A DNA stretch of 64,000 bases from Streptomyces sp. NRRL S-646 (GTDB lineage Bacteria; Actinomycetota; Actinomycetes; Streptomycetales; Streptomycetaceae): positions 434,001-498,000 of the forward strand of contig NZ_JODC01000011.1 of NCBI RefSeq assembly GCF_000720765.1. The letters are read 5' to 3'. Numbering within the stretch: the stretch's first letter is position 1; every line of letters begins with the position of its first letter. Of this stretch, positions 1 through 8,304 are shown piece after piece. A program made the position numbers and the translations under genes. Below the pieces are notes generated by a model. That model ran no database searches. It was not told the DNA's origin and worked only from the letters and a program-made list of their open reading frames with translations.

Positions 1-226
1 GTTCCCGTTCCTCGCCGACCGTCACCCCGAGGCGAACCCGGTGCTCAGGCGCCTGGGCGAGGAGCACGAGCAGATCGCCGCCCTGGTGGCGGAGTTGCGC
101 CGCGCGATGACCGACGAGAACCCGACCGCGGCCGCCGCCGAGGTCGAGCGCCTCACCCTCGCCCTCGAAGCCCATCTGACGTACGAGGAGGATGAGCTGA
201 TCCCCCTCCTCGACGCCTCCGCCTGA
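1..226 (+). CDS. Hemerythrin-like HHE domain protein, 3' end only
   Basis: The reading frame is open from base 2, so the gene begins before the window and only about 74 residues are visible. The visible part is helical and charged and has EEHEQI and EAHLTYEEDELIPLL, which match the last two helices of the HHE cation-binding fold. The His and Glu residues there would bind a di-iron centre used for O2 or redox sensing. It stops at a TGA at 224-226. No neighbour on its strand follows, so the operon context is unknown. Assignment to the family is good; the substrate and role cannot be judged from a fragment. Confidence 0.8.
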   Translation, partial: FPFLADRHPEANPVLRRLGEEHEQIAALVAELRRAMTDENPTAAAAEVERLTLALEAHLTYEEDELIPLLDASA

Positions 227-401
227 CCGGCGGGCGGCCGCTGCCGCTTTCCGATTCCCGGTTTCGGTGCCCCGGCGCCCGAGGTCCGGGCCCCGGCTCC
301 GGGGCGCGAGCCGACGCCGACCGGGTGCCTCCTTTCTTGGGGGCGAAAGCCGCCCCGAAGACACGACTGCCCGCAGTTACGGCGGCGTCGGCGCCTGGTT
401 C

Positions 402-453
402 GGGCTTCGGCCTCGGGCTCCGGCTTCGGCTCCGGCTTCGGCTCCGGCTCCGG
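402..453. repeat. Hexanucleotide tandem repeat (GGCTTC/GGCTCC)
   Basis: About eight degenerate copies of a 6-bp unit, alternating GGCTTC and GGCTCC, abut the stop codon of the HelD-like gene (TAG on the minus strand at 454-456). Read on the minus strand past the stop it would encode a Ser-Arg run. It may be a slippage-prone array just outside the gene. No hairpin is apparent. Confidence 0.7.
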
Positions 454-2484
454 CTAGAACGGCAGCGGCCGCCCGTGCACCACCTCCAGCCGCGAGACGG
501 CCCGGGTCAGCACGACGTACAGCCGGTGCAGGCCGCGTGCCTCCGCCTCCGCGATCGCCGCGGGCTCGACGGCGACGACATGGTCGTACTCGAGTCCCTT
601 GACGAGCGCCGCCGGTACGACGGTCACGCGGGCGCCCAGCTCGTCCGGTCCCGCGGTCCTGATCCCGGCCGCGCGGAGCGCCCGTGTCACCCGGTCCATG
701 TCGGCGTCAGCAGCCACGACTCCGACCGATCCCTCATGACCGAGCGCATCGCGTACGGCGTCCACGACCGCACCCGGCAGATCGGCTCCCGCCTCCCGCA
801 CCCTCAACTCGCCGTCCCGGCGCAGGGACCGCCCCGCCGGGACGTCGACGTCCAGCCGCTCCAGCAGCCGGTTGGCGAGTGCGACGACGGCCCCGGGCAC
901 CCGGAACCCGGTCGTCAGCGGCACCACGGCCGCGTCCGGTTTCCCCAGGTGCCGCAGGACCGTGTCCCAGGACCGCGCCGCCCAGGGCGTGGTCCCCTGC
1001 GCCAGGTCGCCGAGCACGGTGAGCGACCCGAAGGGTGCGCGCCGCGCGATGGCCCGGCATTCCATCGGGGAGAGGTCCTGCGCCTCGTCGACGACGACAT
1101 GGCCGTACCCCTCGGGGTGCTCGACGAGCCCGGAGACCTCGTCGAGGAGCACCAGGTCGGCGGCCGACCAGCGAGCCGACTTCCACGACCGCGGGGGCTT
1201 GGCCCACAGCAGTGCCCGCTGCTCGTCGGCGTCCAGCAGCCCGTCGGCGGCGAATGCCAACATCCGTGCGTCTACGAGCAGTTGGGCAACGACCTCCTCG
1301 GGCCGCACCCGCGGCCACACGGCGTCGACATACGCCCCGACCGCCCGCGCCCGCGAGATCCTCTGCACCCAGGCGTTCGACTGCGGCCCGGCCCGCCGCT
1401 CGGCCTGCAGCTGGATACTCCGTACGACCCGCATCCGCACCCGTTCCCGCCCGATCCCGTACGGCGGCTCCTCGGCCAGCACACCCTCGACGATCCGTAC
1501 GAGCTCGCCGGCCCCGACCCGCCACCGGTACGAGCCGTCGTCCACGGAAAGGGGTTCGACCCCGTCGCCGGAGACATTCGCGTACAGCGCCCGGCGCAGC
1601 ACCTCCGCCATCCGGGCGTCGTGCTTGACGACGGCGGCCCGCTCGCTGTCGGTCCCCCTGACCGGGTGCGCGGCGATCTCCTCCTGGAGCGTCGACTGCC
1701 GTACGCCGGTCTCGCCGAGGGCGGGCAGAACCTGGGAGATGTAGGAGAGGAAGGTCCGGTTGGGGCCGAGGATGAGCAGTCCGCCGCGCTTGATGCGCTG
1801 CGGGTGGGTGTAGAGGAGGTAGGCGGCCCGGTGCAGCCCGACCGCGGTCTTGCCGGTGCCGGGAGCGCCCTGCACGCACACGGAAACGCCCAGGTCTCCT
1901 CGTACGAGATCGTCCTGCTCGGGCTGGATGGTCGCTGCGATGTCACGCATGGGGCCGACGCGGGGCCGTTCGATCTCCCGGGCGACGATGTCGCTCGCCC
2001 GGGACTCGCCCCGGTCGAGGTGCTCGTCCTCCAGACCGGTGAGGTCGGCGGAGTCGCCGCGGCTGCCGGGGGCCCAGCCGAACCGGCGCCGGACCGCGAC
2101 GCCCTGCGGGTCGCCGGCGCTCGCCTGGTAGAAGGCGCGGGAGACGGGCGCCCGCCAGTCGACGACCAGCGGCGGGGCGGCGACGTCCTCACTGATCCGC
2201 AGCCGGCCGATGTGCAGTGACTGCTCGGCGGTGTCCAGCCGCCCGAAGAACAACGGCCCTTCGGGCAGCTCCCGCATCTCCTTCGCCCGGCTTCGCAGCC
2301 GGTACCCGAGCACTTCGGCGTCGGCCCCGGAGGCCGAGACGTCCTCGCCGGTGACGACCTGCTCCTGAGCGCCGTCGACCATGGCGGCGAGGGCGGTGCG
2401 GCAGCGGTCGTGGTGGGCGCGTTCGCGGTGGAGGGACTCTTTGAGGGCCGGCGGGGCGGGCGGGGCGGGCTCGGCTGACGTCAT
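454..2484 (-). CDS. helD: HelD-like RNA polymerase recycling ATPase (UvrD/Rep superfamily 1)
   Basis: HelD-family motors bind RNA polymerase and strip it from DNA or from inhibitors using ATP. Residues 1-200 carry the family's N-terminal insert region, with VVDWRAPVSRAFY typical of HelD. A Walker A motif (GAPGTGKT) lies near residue 210, a VVVDEAQDLSP helicase motif in the middle and a LYVVLTRAV motif close to the C-terminus. The protein is 676 residues from the ATG at 2484, near the usual 700-750 of the actinobacterial class. An in-frame start at 2538 exists but would overlap the end of the TetR gene, so 2484 is preferred. The TetR gene lies 51 bp upstream on the same strand and probably co-regulates it. 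Some actinobacterial members (HelR) give rifamycin tolerance; whether this one does cannot be told from the sequence, and I could not confirm a rifamycin-associated element. Confidence 0.87.
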   Translation of the reverse strand: MTSAEPAPPAPPALKESLHRERAHHDRCRTALAAMVDGAQEQVVTGEDVSASGADAEVLGYRLRSRAKEMRELPEGPLFFGRLDTAEQSLHIGRLRISEDVAAPPLVVDWRAPVSRAFYQASAGDPQGVAVRRRFGWAPGSRGDSADLTGLEDEHLDRGESRASDIVAREIERPRVGPMRDIAATIQPEQDDLVRGDLGVSVCVQGAPGTGKTAVGLHRAAYLLYTHPQRIKRGGLLILGPNRTFLSYISQVLPALGETGVRQSTLQEEIAAHPVRGTDSERAAVVKHDARMAEVLRRALYANVSGDGVEPLSVDDGSYRWRVGAGELVRIVEGVLAEEPPYGIGRERVRMRVVRSIQLQAERRAGPQSNAWVQRISRARAVGAYVDAVWPRVRPEEVVAQLLVDARMLAFAADGLLDADEQRALLWAKPPRSWKSARWSAADLVLLDEVSGLVEHPEGYGHVVVDEAQDLSPMECRAIARRAPFGSLTVLGDLAQGTTPWAARSWDTVLRHLGKPDAAVVPLTTGFRVPGAVVALANRLLERLDVDVPAGRSLRRDGELRVREAGADLPGAVVDAVRDALGHEGSVGVVAADADMDRVTRALRAAGIRTAGPDELGARVTVVPAALVKGLEYDHVVAVEPAAIAEAEARGLHRLYVVLTRAVSRLEVVHGRPLPF

Positions 2485-2534
2485 GGGACCGAGGGTACCC
2501 AATTGCACAACCGAGTTAAATATTTTACCGCGTC

Positions 2535-3152
2535 TCACCCATTGGGCTGTGCGAGATGCGGCAGCCCGGCCGCCAGCACATCGAACGCCCGCTCCGCCGC
2601 GGCCACGGCATCCGCCCGTACGTCCTCCACGCGCTCCCCCTCGGCGATCCGCCGCCAGTTCTCCATCGCGAGAATCCGCTGCACGGCAACGATCTGCCCG
2701 GCGGCGAGCCGCGCCTCGAGCCCACCGCCGAGTGCCTCGGCGAGCGCGGCCTCGGACCGCTGCTGGTAGGCGTACACGCGGGCGACCAGGGCGGGAGTCC
2801 CGTAGAGGAGGGAGTGAAAGGCGAGAACCTGCGGATGGTCGTTCAGCCCGGTGACCGGATCACCCCGCTCCAGCCCGTCGAGAAAATGCCGCCGCAGCGC
2901 GGCGAGCGGCGCGAGCCCCCCGGCCGCGACCCGGGCGGCCTCCCCCTCGTGATCCGCGATCCGGTGCAGGACGAGATCCTCCTTCGCCGGGAAGTACCGG
3001 AAGAGGGTCGGCTTGGAGATCTCGGCAGCGGCGGCGATCTCGGCGACGGACACGGCGTCGAAGCCGCGCTCCAGGAACAGCCGGATGGCGATCTCGGAGA
3101 CCTCTTGGTACATCCGCTGCTTCTTGCGTTCACGCAGGCCGGGCTCGGTCAT
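2535..3152 (-). CDS. TetR/AcrR family transcriptional regulator
   Basis: A 205-residue TetR protein. The N-terminal helix-turn-helix is at about residues 25-58 (VAEIAAAAEISKPTLFRYFP), followed by a helical ligand-binding domain. It starts at an ATG 9 bp downstream of the phosphotransferase stop at 3162, so it could be the last-but-one gene of the minus-strand run, followed by the HelD-like gene after 51 bp. That gap is unusually AT-rich for this genome and could hold a promoter or operator. The ligand is unknown. In this position it most likely controls itself and the HelD-like gene. Confidence 0.9.
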   Translation of the reverse strand: MTEPGLRERKKQRMYQEVSEIAIRLFLERGFDAVSVAEIAAAAEISKPTLFRYFPAKEDLVLHRIADHEGEAARVAAGGLAPLAALRRHFLDGLERGDPVTGLNDHPQVLAFHSLLYGTPALVARVYAYQQRSEAALAEALGGGLEARLAAGQIVAVQRILAMENWRRIAEGERVEDVRADAVAAAERAFDVLAAGLPHLAQPNG

Positions 3153-3161
3153 GCTGTGAGC

Positions 3162-4190
3162 CTACGCACCACGGTGCCGGCGCATCAGGGCCGCCATGAT
3201 CTCCGAGTGGCTCGGCACCTCAGCGAGATCGAGCGGATGGGCCGCGGCAGTCAGGACTCTTTGGAGTTTCCGGGCGGCCCAAGGCAGAGCCGCCCATTTG
3301 AACCCCGTTCCATCGCTAAGCGACAACGACACCCGGATGACGTCGGTGAAGACCGACTGCGCTCTCTTGAAGTCGAGGAGCACGTCCAGGTCGTCCGCCA
3401 GGCCGTACGACCCGCCCGGGTTGGCCTTCTCGACGACCCGGCTCCATTCCGCGGCCATACGGCGTTGCTGATCCTCGGGGTATCGCATCAGATACAGATG
3501 GGTGGCGAGGTCGTAGAGGGGATCGCCCAGCATCGCCAACTCCCAGTCGATGGTCCAGAGTTGGCCCCGGGAGTCGACGACGAAGTTCTTACGGTGCAGA
3601 TCCGCGTGCAGCAGGCCGAAAGGGCGCCGCCGCAGCCCGGACATCTTCTTCTTCAGGCGGACGAACGATTCACCGCCCACACCGAGTCGGTCGAAGAGGT
3701 CCCCGAACTCCGCCAGGTTCTTCTCGTAGACCTGATCCTCCATGAAGACGATCAGACGCTCCAGGAAACCGTCCGTGTCACCGTCGTCGACACGGTCCTT
3801 CTGCAGGCAACGCCGCGGCACACTCTCGAGCAGGTCGGGGCTGATCTGCGCCATCTGCCGGAAGAGCTCGACGATCTGGTCGAAGACGGCGTCGGAGACG
3901 CTCCGACCCACCCCCCGCCGTGTGGGGAGGGTGCGCCCCTCGATGAACCCCTGGAACCCCATGCCCGCGACATCGAGGACATCGGGAAGCCGGTCGACCT
4001 TCCCCTTCAGGGTGCGCAGCAGCTTCTCCTCCGACTCGAAGCACCGCCGGTCGAACCAGAGGATCTCAGCACGCGGCTCACGGACCTTGACGAACTGCGT
4101 CCCACCGTCCAGTCGAAGCACATAGGTTTCGTGGTGGTACCCCCTGAGCGGGCCCTTGATCACCCCACTGTCCGACTCCGGATTCATCAC
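3162..4190 (-). CDS. APH-type phosphotransferase (aminoglycoside/choline kinase fold), member 1
   Basis: A 342-residue member of the aminoglycoside phosphotransferase fold, which transfers the gamma-phosphate of ATP to a small-molecule hydroxyl. The catalytic loop is LLHADLHRKNFVV (residues about 213-225) with the essential Asp and Asn, and the Mg-binding Asp follows in TIDWELA. It resembles the second phosphotransferase at 5309-6421 in the motif order, in an LYDLATHLYLMRYPED-like segment after the DFG-equivalent, and in the C-terminal region. It lies 35 bp downstream of the membrane sensor-like gene (4226-5182) on the same strand, so the two probably form one unit. The substrate is unknown; a resistance role is not implied by the fold. 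Only the paired context hints that its activity is tied to the shared sensor domain. Confidence 0.85.
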   Translation of the reverse strand: MMNPESDSGVIKGPLRGYHHETYVLRLDGGTQFVKVREPRAEILWFDRRCFESEEKLLRTLKGKVDRLPDVLDVAGMGFQGFIEGRTLPTRRGVGRSVSDAVFDQIVELFRQMAQISPDLLESVPRRCLQKDRVDDGDTDGFLERLIVFMEDQVYEKNLAEFGDLFDRLGVGGESFVRLKKKMSGLRRRPFGLLHADLHRKNFVVDSRGQLWTIDWELAMLGDPLYDLATHLYLMRYPEDQQRRMAAEWSRVVEKANPGGSYGLADDLDVLLDFKRAQSVFTDVIRVSLSLSDGTGFKWAALPWAARKLQRVLTAAAHPLDLAEVPSHSEIMAALMRRHRGA

Positions 4191-4225
4191 ACCCCGTTCA
4201 CGAAGGGTCCGGTCGTGCTGGGAGG

Positions 4226-5182
4226 CTACGTCGGCGTCAGTTCGTGCGCCACGTTCCAGAGCGTCTCGAAGAGCTCCCTGCGGCGACGGATGATCTCCCG
4301 GGCGTGGTCTCCGCCGTCCAGGGACCAGCGGGTCAGCAGGGAGTCGTAGCCGATGAGGTCCAGGAGATTCCCGTCACCGACCGCGGGGGTGGTGTTCGAC
4401 GGGTCGGGACGCAGGTCGAGCCTGTCGTAGATCCCCTCGTACACCACGTCGTTGTTGATGAAGTAGAGCTTGAGCGAGGGCGACATGTGCAGGATGCGGA
4501 ATTCGACCTTCAGCGTCCCCCGTCTGGCGACGGCCATCCGCCCTATCTGAGACCTCAGACTGCTCGCGTGCTCAGCGATCTGACGCCTCAGGTGTTCGCG
4601 GAAGTCCGGAGCATCGGAGATCTTGCCGCCCGAGCCAACCTGTCCGGGGACCTCGATCTCCTTGGTGAAGTCCGGTACCAGAACACGGAGGCTCACGGTG
4701 CGCAGCGGATCCGCGCCCAGGCTCTGCAGAATGTTCTTCAGGGGCACGGCGAACGTCTCTCCGGTGAATCCCATCGCTGTGAGTCGGACCTCTCCCCCGG
4801 CCTCGAGCGCCTCCTTGAATTCCCGCTCCAGCTCGCTCGGCGTGACCCCCGCTCCGCCTGTTGGGCGCAGCACCGTGTTCAGGCGCTGTACCTCGTCGTC
4901 GAGCCGCCGCACCACCTGGTCCAGGGCTTCCTCGTTCTCCCGCTGCGTCGCGTGCGCCGCGTTGAGGCGCTGCACCTCGGAGTAGAGCACGTAGCCCACC
5001 ACGGTGAGCAGGGCGCCGCCCAGGTAGACCTTGCCCTCCAGCGCGTCACCTATGGGCTTCACGAACTGTGCCAAAAGTCCGAGTGCGAAGACGGCGGCCA
5101 GAAAGAGCTTCGTGACCGTGGACTCCGCGCGTCCCCATCCGGCAGCCACTCTGGCGCTCCAGGACGGCCTTGTGTCCGACAC
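4226..5182 (-). CDS. Membrane protein with the sensor-like domain shared with the neighbouring GntR regulators
   Basis: This 318-residue protein has two probable membrane helices (about residues 24-41 and 52-68), a charged coiled-coil stretch (about 69-106) and a soluble C-terminal domain (about 125-318). The C-terminal domain clearly matches that of the GntR protein at 6601-7473. Shared elements are a beta strand ending RVLVP/RVLLP, VEFRI followed by KLYFIN (VEFEIR and KLYLVN in the regulator), a YEGIY/EGPYE strand, an IGYDSLLTRW-like segment and a final F-x-x-LW motif. So one ligand-binding or signalling domain is attached here to a membrane anchor instead of a DNA-binding domain. It lies directly upstream of a phosphotransferase gene. 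I do not recognise a named family for the full protein. The domain's predicted alternation of strands and the K-L-Y-x-x-N motif recall the phospholipase D-like fold of some regulators, without a full HKD motif; that is inference. Confidence 0.75.
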   Translation of the reverse strand: MSDTRPSWSARVAAGWGRAESTVTKLFLAAVFALGLLAQFVKPIGDALEGKVYLGGALLTVVGYVLYSEVQRLNAAHATQRENEEALDQVVRRLDDEVQRLNTVLRPTGGAGVTPSELEREFKEALEAGGEVRLTAMGFTGETFAVPLKNILQSLGADPLRTVSLRVLVPDFTKEIEVPGQVGSGGKISDAPDFREHLRRQIAEHASSLRSQIGRMAVARRGTLKVEFRILHMSPSLKLYFINNDVVYEGIYDRLDLRPDPSNTTPAVGDGNLLDLIGYDSLLTRWSLDGGDHAREIIRRRRELFETLWNVAHELTPT

Positions 5183-5308
5183 TGATTCCCCCTGCCAGCC
5201 CCCGACTTGAACCGAGCCTGCTCATGGTGCCCGGATGGACAGGCCGTCAGGAAGGGGCCGACGAAATCACCATGGAATCACCGCCGTTGGCCTGGCCCTG
5301 GCGTACCG

Positions 5309-6421
5309 TCAGGGCTTGGCGATCGGCGCCGGCGTCGCGTGCATGCTGTGCCACTTCCGCAGAGCTTCCACGATCTGCTCCGAGTCCGGTACTTGATCGA
5401 GTTCCAGAGGCTTCCGGGCTCGCTGCATGGCCCGGCTCACTCGATCCCCCGCCCCACGGAAGTGCAGTTCCCCGGCATCGGCCGGGAGAGCGAGCGCTGC
5501 CCGCATGATGTCCGGGAACACCGACTGCGCGTACTCGAAGTCCAAGTAGGTGCTGAGGTCGTCGTGCAGGCCCGCGGTCAGGGAGCCGAGGCCGGCCTCC
5601 TCCATGGCCTCGGCCCACAGGGCGATCATCCGCTGCTTTTCGTCTTCGCTGTAGCCCATGCGCACGACGTGCGTCGCCAGGTCGTGCAGGGGGTCTCCGT
5701 ATATCGCCAGCTCCCAGTCGATCACCGCGATCCCCTTGCGGTGGAGGACGACATTGGCGCGATGGACGTCGGTGTGCAGGAGGACAAAGGGGCGGCGGGC
5801 CAGCTCACGGTGGTTCTTCTTGAACGTCGTCATCGCGTCCAGGGGGATCCCCACGGCATCGAAGAGGTCACCGAATCGGTCGCGGTTGGGCAGGTGTACG
5901 CGGTTCTCGGTGAAGTCGACGAGCCAGTGCAGGAATTTCTCGCTCTCGCCGTCGGCCGGCCAGTCCACGGGGCACGCTGGGAGCTCCTTGGCCGGTACCT
6001 GAGCAGTCCGGACGAAGAACGCCGCGAACTCACGCATCAGCTCGTCGTCGATACGGCCGTCGGGATTCCGCTCACTGAGCGCCTTGCCCCTGAGATATCG
6101 GTGCAGGGACCGGTCGCCGGGTACAGCTAGCCCGCGCGGCACTTCACTCAGATGGCGGCAGACGACCTCAAGCACATCGACCTCACTGGGCCAGATACGC
6201 GGAACGACCTCCACCGTCTTCAACGGCACCCGATACTTGAACCGCACGAAGGGCGCGATGCCGAGCAGCAGGGCCAGCAACAGGCCCACACGCAGTACGT
6301 AGTTGGTGTTGTGATGGCCTGTGAGCACAGCAGCCGTGCCTCGGCGCCGGCGGGCCTCCAAGAGGCGATGCGCCAGGCGATGCGCAATCGATTGGCGCTT
6401 TTCGTGAGGCTGCGGGGACAT
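5309..6421 (-). CDS. APH-type phosphotransferase, member 2
   Basis: A 370-residue phosphotransferase of the aminoglycoside/choline kinase fold. It has GHHNTNYVLRV near residue 35 (nucleotide-side loop), the catalytic loop LLHTDVHRANVVL with Asp and Asn, and VIDWELAIYGDPLHDLATH for the metal-binding Asp. A hydrophobic stretch follows the N-terminal loop (LLLALLLGIAPF) and could be a buried strand or helix rather than a membrane span. It starts at an ATG 179 bp downstream of the GntR gene at 6601-7473, and that gap is relatively AT-rich. No good ribosome site is visible before the ATG, so either it is leaderless or the start is misplaced. It is a paralogue of the enzyme at 3162-4190. The phosphate acceptor is unknown. 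Confidence 0.83.
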   Translation of the reverse strand: MSPQPHEKRQSIAHRLAHRLLEARRRRGTAAVLTGHHNTNYVLRVGLLLALLLGIAPFVRFKYRVPLKTVEVVPRIWPSEVDVLEVVCRHLSEVPRGLAVPGDRSLHRYLRGKALSERNPDGRIDDELMREFAAFFVRTAQVPAKELPACPVDWPADGESEKFLHWLVDFTENRVHLPNRDRFGDLFDAVGIPLDAMTTFKKNHRELARRPFVLLHTDVHRANVVLHRKGIAVIDWELAIYGDPLHDLATHVVRMGYSEDEKQRMIALWAEAMEEAGLGSLTAGLHDDLSTYLDFEYAQSVFPDIMRAALALPADAGELHFRGAGDRVSRAMQRARKPLELDQVPDSEQIVEALRKWHSMHATPAPIAKP

Positions 6422-6600
6422 GATGGGGCGAGGTTAGCGGCTCCATCTGCGAGGCATGCTAAAGAGCTCATAACTTTGCATGTGCTGTGGCACGTTGCAC
6501 AAACCTATTCGTGCAGGTCCGGTAAGCGATCGCCGGTTTGCCCCAACCTGTTCGGCGGCGCACAACGACTCGTACGAGACAACCCGTTCGGAGCCGTATG

Positions 6601-7473
6601 CTAATGGCCGAACAGCTCCCATACTGACGCGAACCAGGCCTGCTGCTTCTCCACGAACTCCGTGCCCTGGGAAGAGGGGTCGTCGTCCTTGACGTAGTGC
6701 GTGAGACCGGCGCCCAGACCGATCACGTCGGGGACCTCGATCTCCAGGCCGTCGTCCAGTTCGAAGGTGCGCATGTAGACCTCGTACGGGCCCTCCAGAG
6801 CCTGCACCTTGTTGACGAGGTAGAGCTTGGAGTACGGAACCAGTCCAATGTGACGAATCTCGAACTCCACCGAGGGGACCAGTTTCATGGCCCGCAGATC
6901 GCTCACGAGGGTCCGCAGTGTGGCCGTGTGCCGGCGCCTGAGGTCCAGATAGCGTTCCTTGAGGACCTCGTCGTGAGTGGTGTCGCCGGTGCGCCAGTAC
7001 GGCATCTCGACCGACTCGGAGGGCAGTAGCACGCGCAGGGCTATCCCCTGCGGGGAAATGCGCCCCGCCTGGATCCGCTCCGCCTGCGTGCGGAGGTGTG
7101 CACCCAGGGACTCCGACGTCAGTGTGAAGACGTCCAGGGTCACTTCGGACTGCTCGAACGCTTCGGCGATGAGCTCCCCCAATGTGACCTGGTGGCCAGG
7201 CTCCTTCTCGCTTCTCGGCAAGTGGATACGCTGCTTCCAGATCACCCGGGATCCGCTGCCCTGACGCGACTCGATCCAGTGCTCGCTCTTGAGGTCCCTG
7301 AGCACCCGCTGCACGGTGTCGCGGGAGACGTCGAACTCGTCGGCCAGTTCACGCTGCGACGGCAGGCGTCCGTTCAGCGGATATTCGCCGCTGGTGATAC
7401 GAGCCCGCAGCGCTGCGGCGACGCGGTCGTACTCCTTGCCGCCCCGCTCGCCGGTTGAGGTGCCGCCAGTCAC
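6601..7473 (-). CDS. GntR-type regulator with shared sensor-like C-terminal domain, copy A
   Basis: A 290-residue regulator. Residues about 14-80 form a GntR winged helix (LPSQRELADEFDVSRDTVQRVLRDL). Residues about 100-290 form the same domain as the membrane protein at 4226-5182 and the two other GntR proteins at 8304-9179 and 9639-10556, but not the usual UTRA or FadR effector domains. The start is a GTG at 7473 about 20 bp from an inverted repeat (7493-7517) that may be its operator. Downstream on the same strand is the phosphotransferase at 5309-6421, so the likely role is to control that enzyme in response to a ligand. The ligand is unknown. Confidence 0.85.
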   Translation of the reverse strand: MTGGTSTGERGGKEYDRVAAALRARITSGEYPLNGRLPSQRELADEFDVSRDTVQRVLRDLKSEHWIESRQGSGSRVIWKQRIHLPRSEKEPGHQVTLGELIAEAFEQSEVTLDVFTLTSESLGAHLRTQAERIQAGRISPQGIALRVLLPSESVEMPYWRTGDTTHDEVLKERYLDLRRRHTATLRTLVSDLRAMKLVPSVEFEIRHIGLVPYSKLYLVNKVQALEGPYEVYMRTFELDDGLEIEVPDVIGLGAGLTHYVKDDDPSSQGTEFVEKQQAWFASVWELFGH

Positions 7474-7492
7474 GCCGCGACCGTACCTCAGC

Positions 7493-7517
7493 TTGACTGC
7501 CGCTAGGAATCAGTCAA
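7493..7517. promoter_or_regulatory. Inverted repeat TTGACTG-N11-CAGTCAA, probable GntR operator
   Basis: Perfect 7-bp arms at 7493-7499 and 7511-7517 lie 20 bp upstream of the GntR gene start at 7473 and downstream of nothing else, in the 99-bp gap before the HAD gene end. The arm on the minus strand also reads as a -35-like TTGACT. Position and symmetry suggest autoregulation. Confidence 0.5.
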
Positions 7518-7572
7518 ACAGCCTAACCAGGCCGAGAGTTGACCACTCGACAGGAAGGGGCGATCGACGGAG

Positions 7573-8304
7573 TCACCTCCTCACCGCCTCCAACAACGGC
7601 TCCAACGACCCCACGATGTCGGTCGCCCCGGCGACCTGGAGCAGCTTCTCCTTGTGCTCGTTACGCGCGTAGCCGAGGAAGGGAACTCCGGCCTGGCGGG
7701 CCGCCTCGCAGTCGGTGGGGGTGTCGCCGATGAACAGGGCGCCGGTGGGGGCCACACCCATGGCTGTCAGGGCGCGGTTGAGGTAGTGGGGGTGGGGCTT
7801 GAGGTACTGCAGGTCGTGGGTGCGGCCGTAGATGTGGGGCAGGAAGCAGTCGAGCAGGCCGCGGCCGGCCAGGTAGGCGTGGACGACCTTCGGGGAGTTG
7901 TTCGTGGCTATCGCCAAGCGTGCGCCGACCGCCTTCCAGGTGCGGATCAGCGGGTCGGCGTACGGGGTCGGCTGGGCCTTGGGGACCGCCCGCAGTTCTT
8001 CCTGGGTGAGACGTTCCTCCACTTCCACCACCAGGTCGCTGGCGGGGTGCCGGCGGTCCACCGCGCGCAGCACCGCATGAGGGTCCTCGGTGTCCCGCTC
8101 GTCCTCCGTGAGGAGATCGTGCAGCCCCCGGCCTTCGAGCCAGCCCACCAGGTCGGTCGCCACCCCTTCCGCCGAGTGCCCGGCGAACAGCCGGCAGATC
8201 GGTCCGTCGAAGTCCCAGAGCACGACGCGGGCGTGCCCGATCAGCTCCTGCAGTCTCTCGGTCTGTGCCGCCATCGGATCAGTCTGCGTCGTATCACTAG
8301 TCAC
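7573..8304 (-). CDS. HAD-superfamily hydrolase (phosphoglycolate phosphatase-like, subfamily IA)
   Basis: A HAD phosphatase of about 243 residues. Motif I is VLWDFDGPICRLF with the nucleophile Asp and acid/base Asp; motif II is IATNNS; a Lys follows in YLKPHPHYL; motif IV is GALFIGDTPTDCEAARQAG. These are all the residues needed for phosphate-ester hydrolysis. A GTG start at 8304 overlaps the TAG stop of the upstream GntR gene by one base, which suggests translational coupling; an ATG at 8274 is an alternative. The arrangement regulator-then-phosphatase mirrors regulator-then-phosphotransferase in the genes further along the strand. The substrate is unknown. Confidence 0.88.
   Translation of the reverse strand: MTSDTTQTDPMAAQTERLQELIGHARVVLWDFDGPICRLFAGHSAEGVATDLVGWLEGRGLHDLLTEDERDTEDPHAVLRAVDRRHPASDLVVEVEERLTQEELRAVPKAQPTPYADPLIRTWKAVGARLAIATNNSPKVVHAYLAGRGLLDCFLPHIYGRTHDLQYLKPHPHYLNRALTAMGVAPTGALFIGDTPTDCEAARQAGVPFLGYARNEHKEKLLQVAGATDIVGSLEPLLEAVRR

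Noticed and set aside
325..2220. A long plus-strand open frame of about 630 codons
   Set aside because: It is antisense to the HelD-like gene, Pro/Arg/Gly-rich, and caused by the GC bias of the opposite strand.
2556..4349. Plus-strand open frame of about 600 codons
   Set aside because: It is the shadow of the TetR and phosphotransferase genes; it has no domain motif and no ribosome site.
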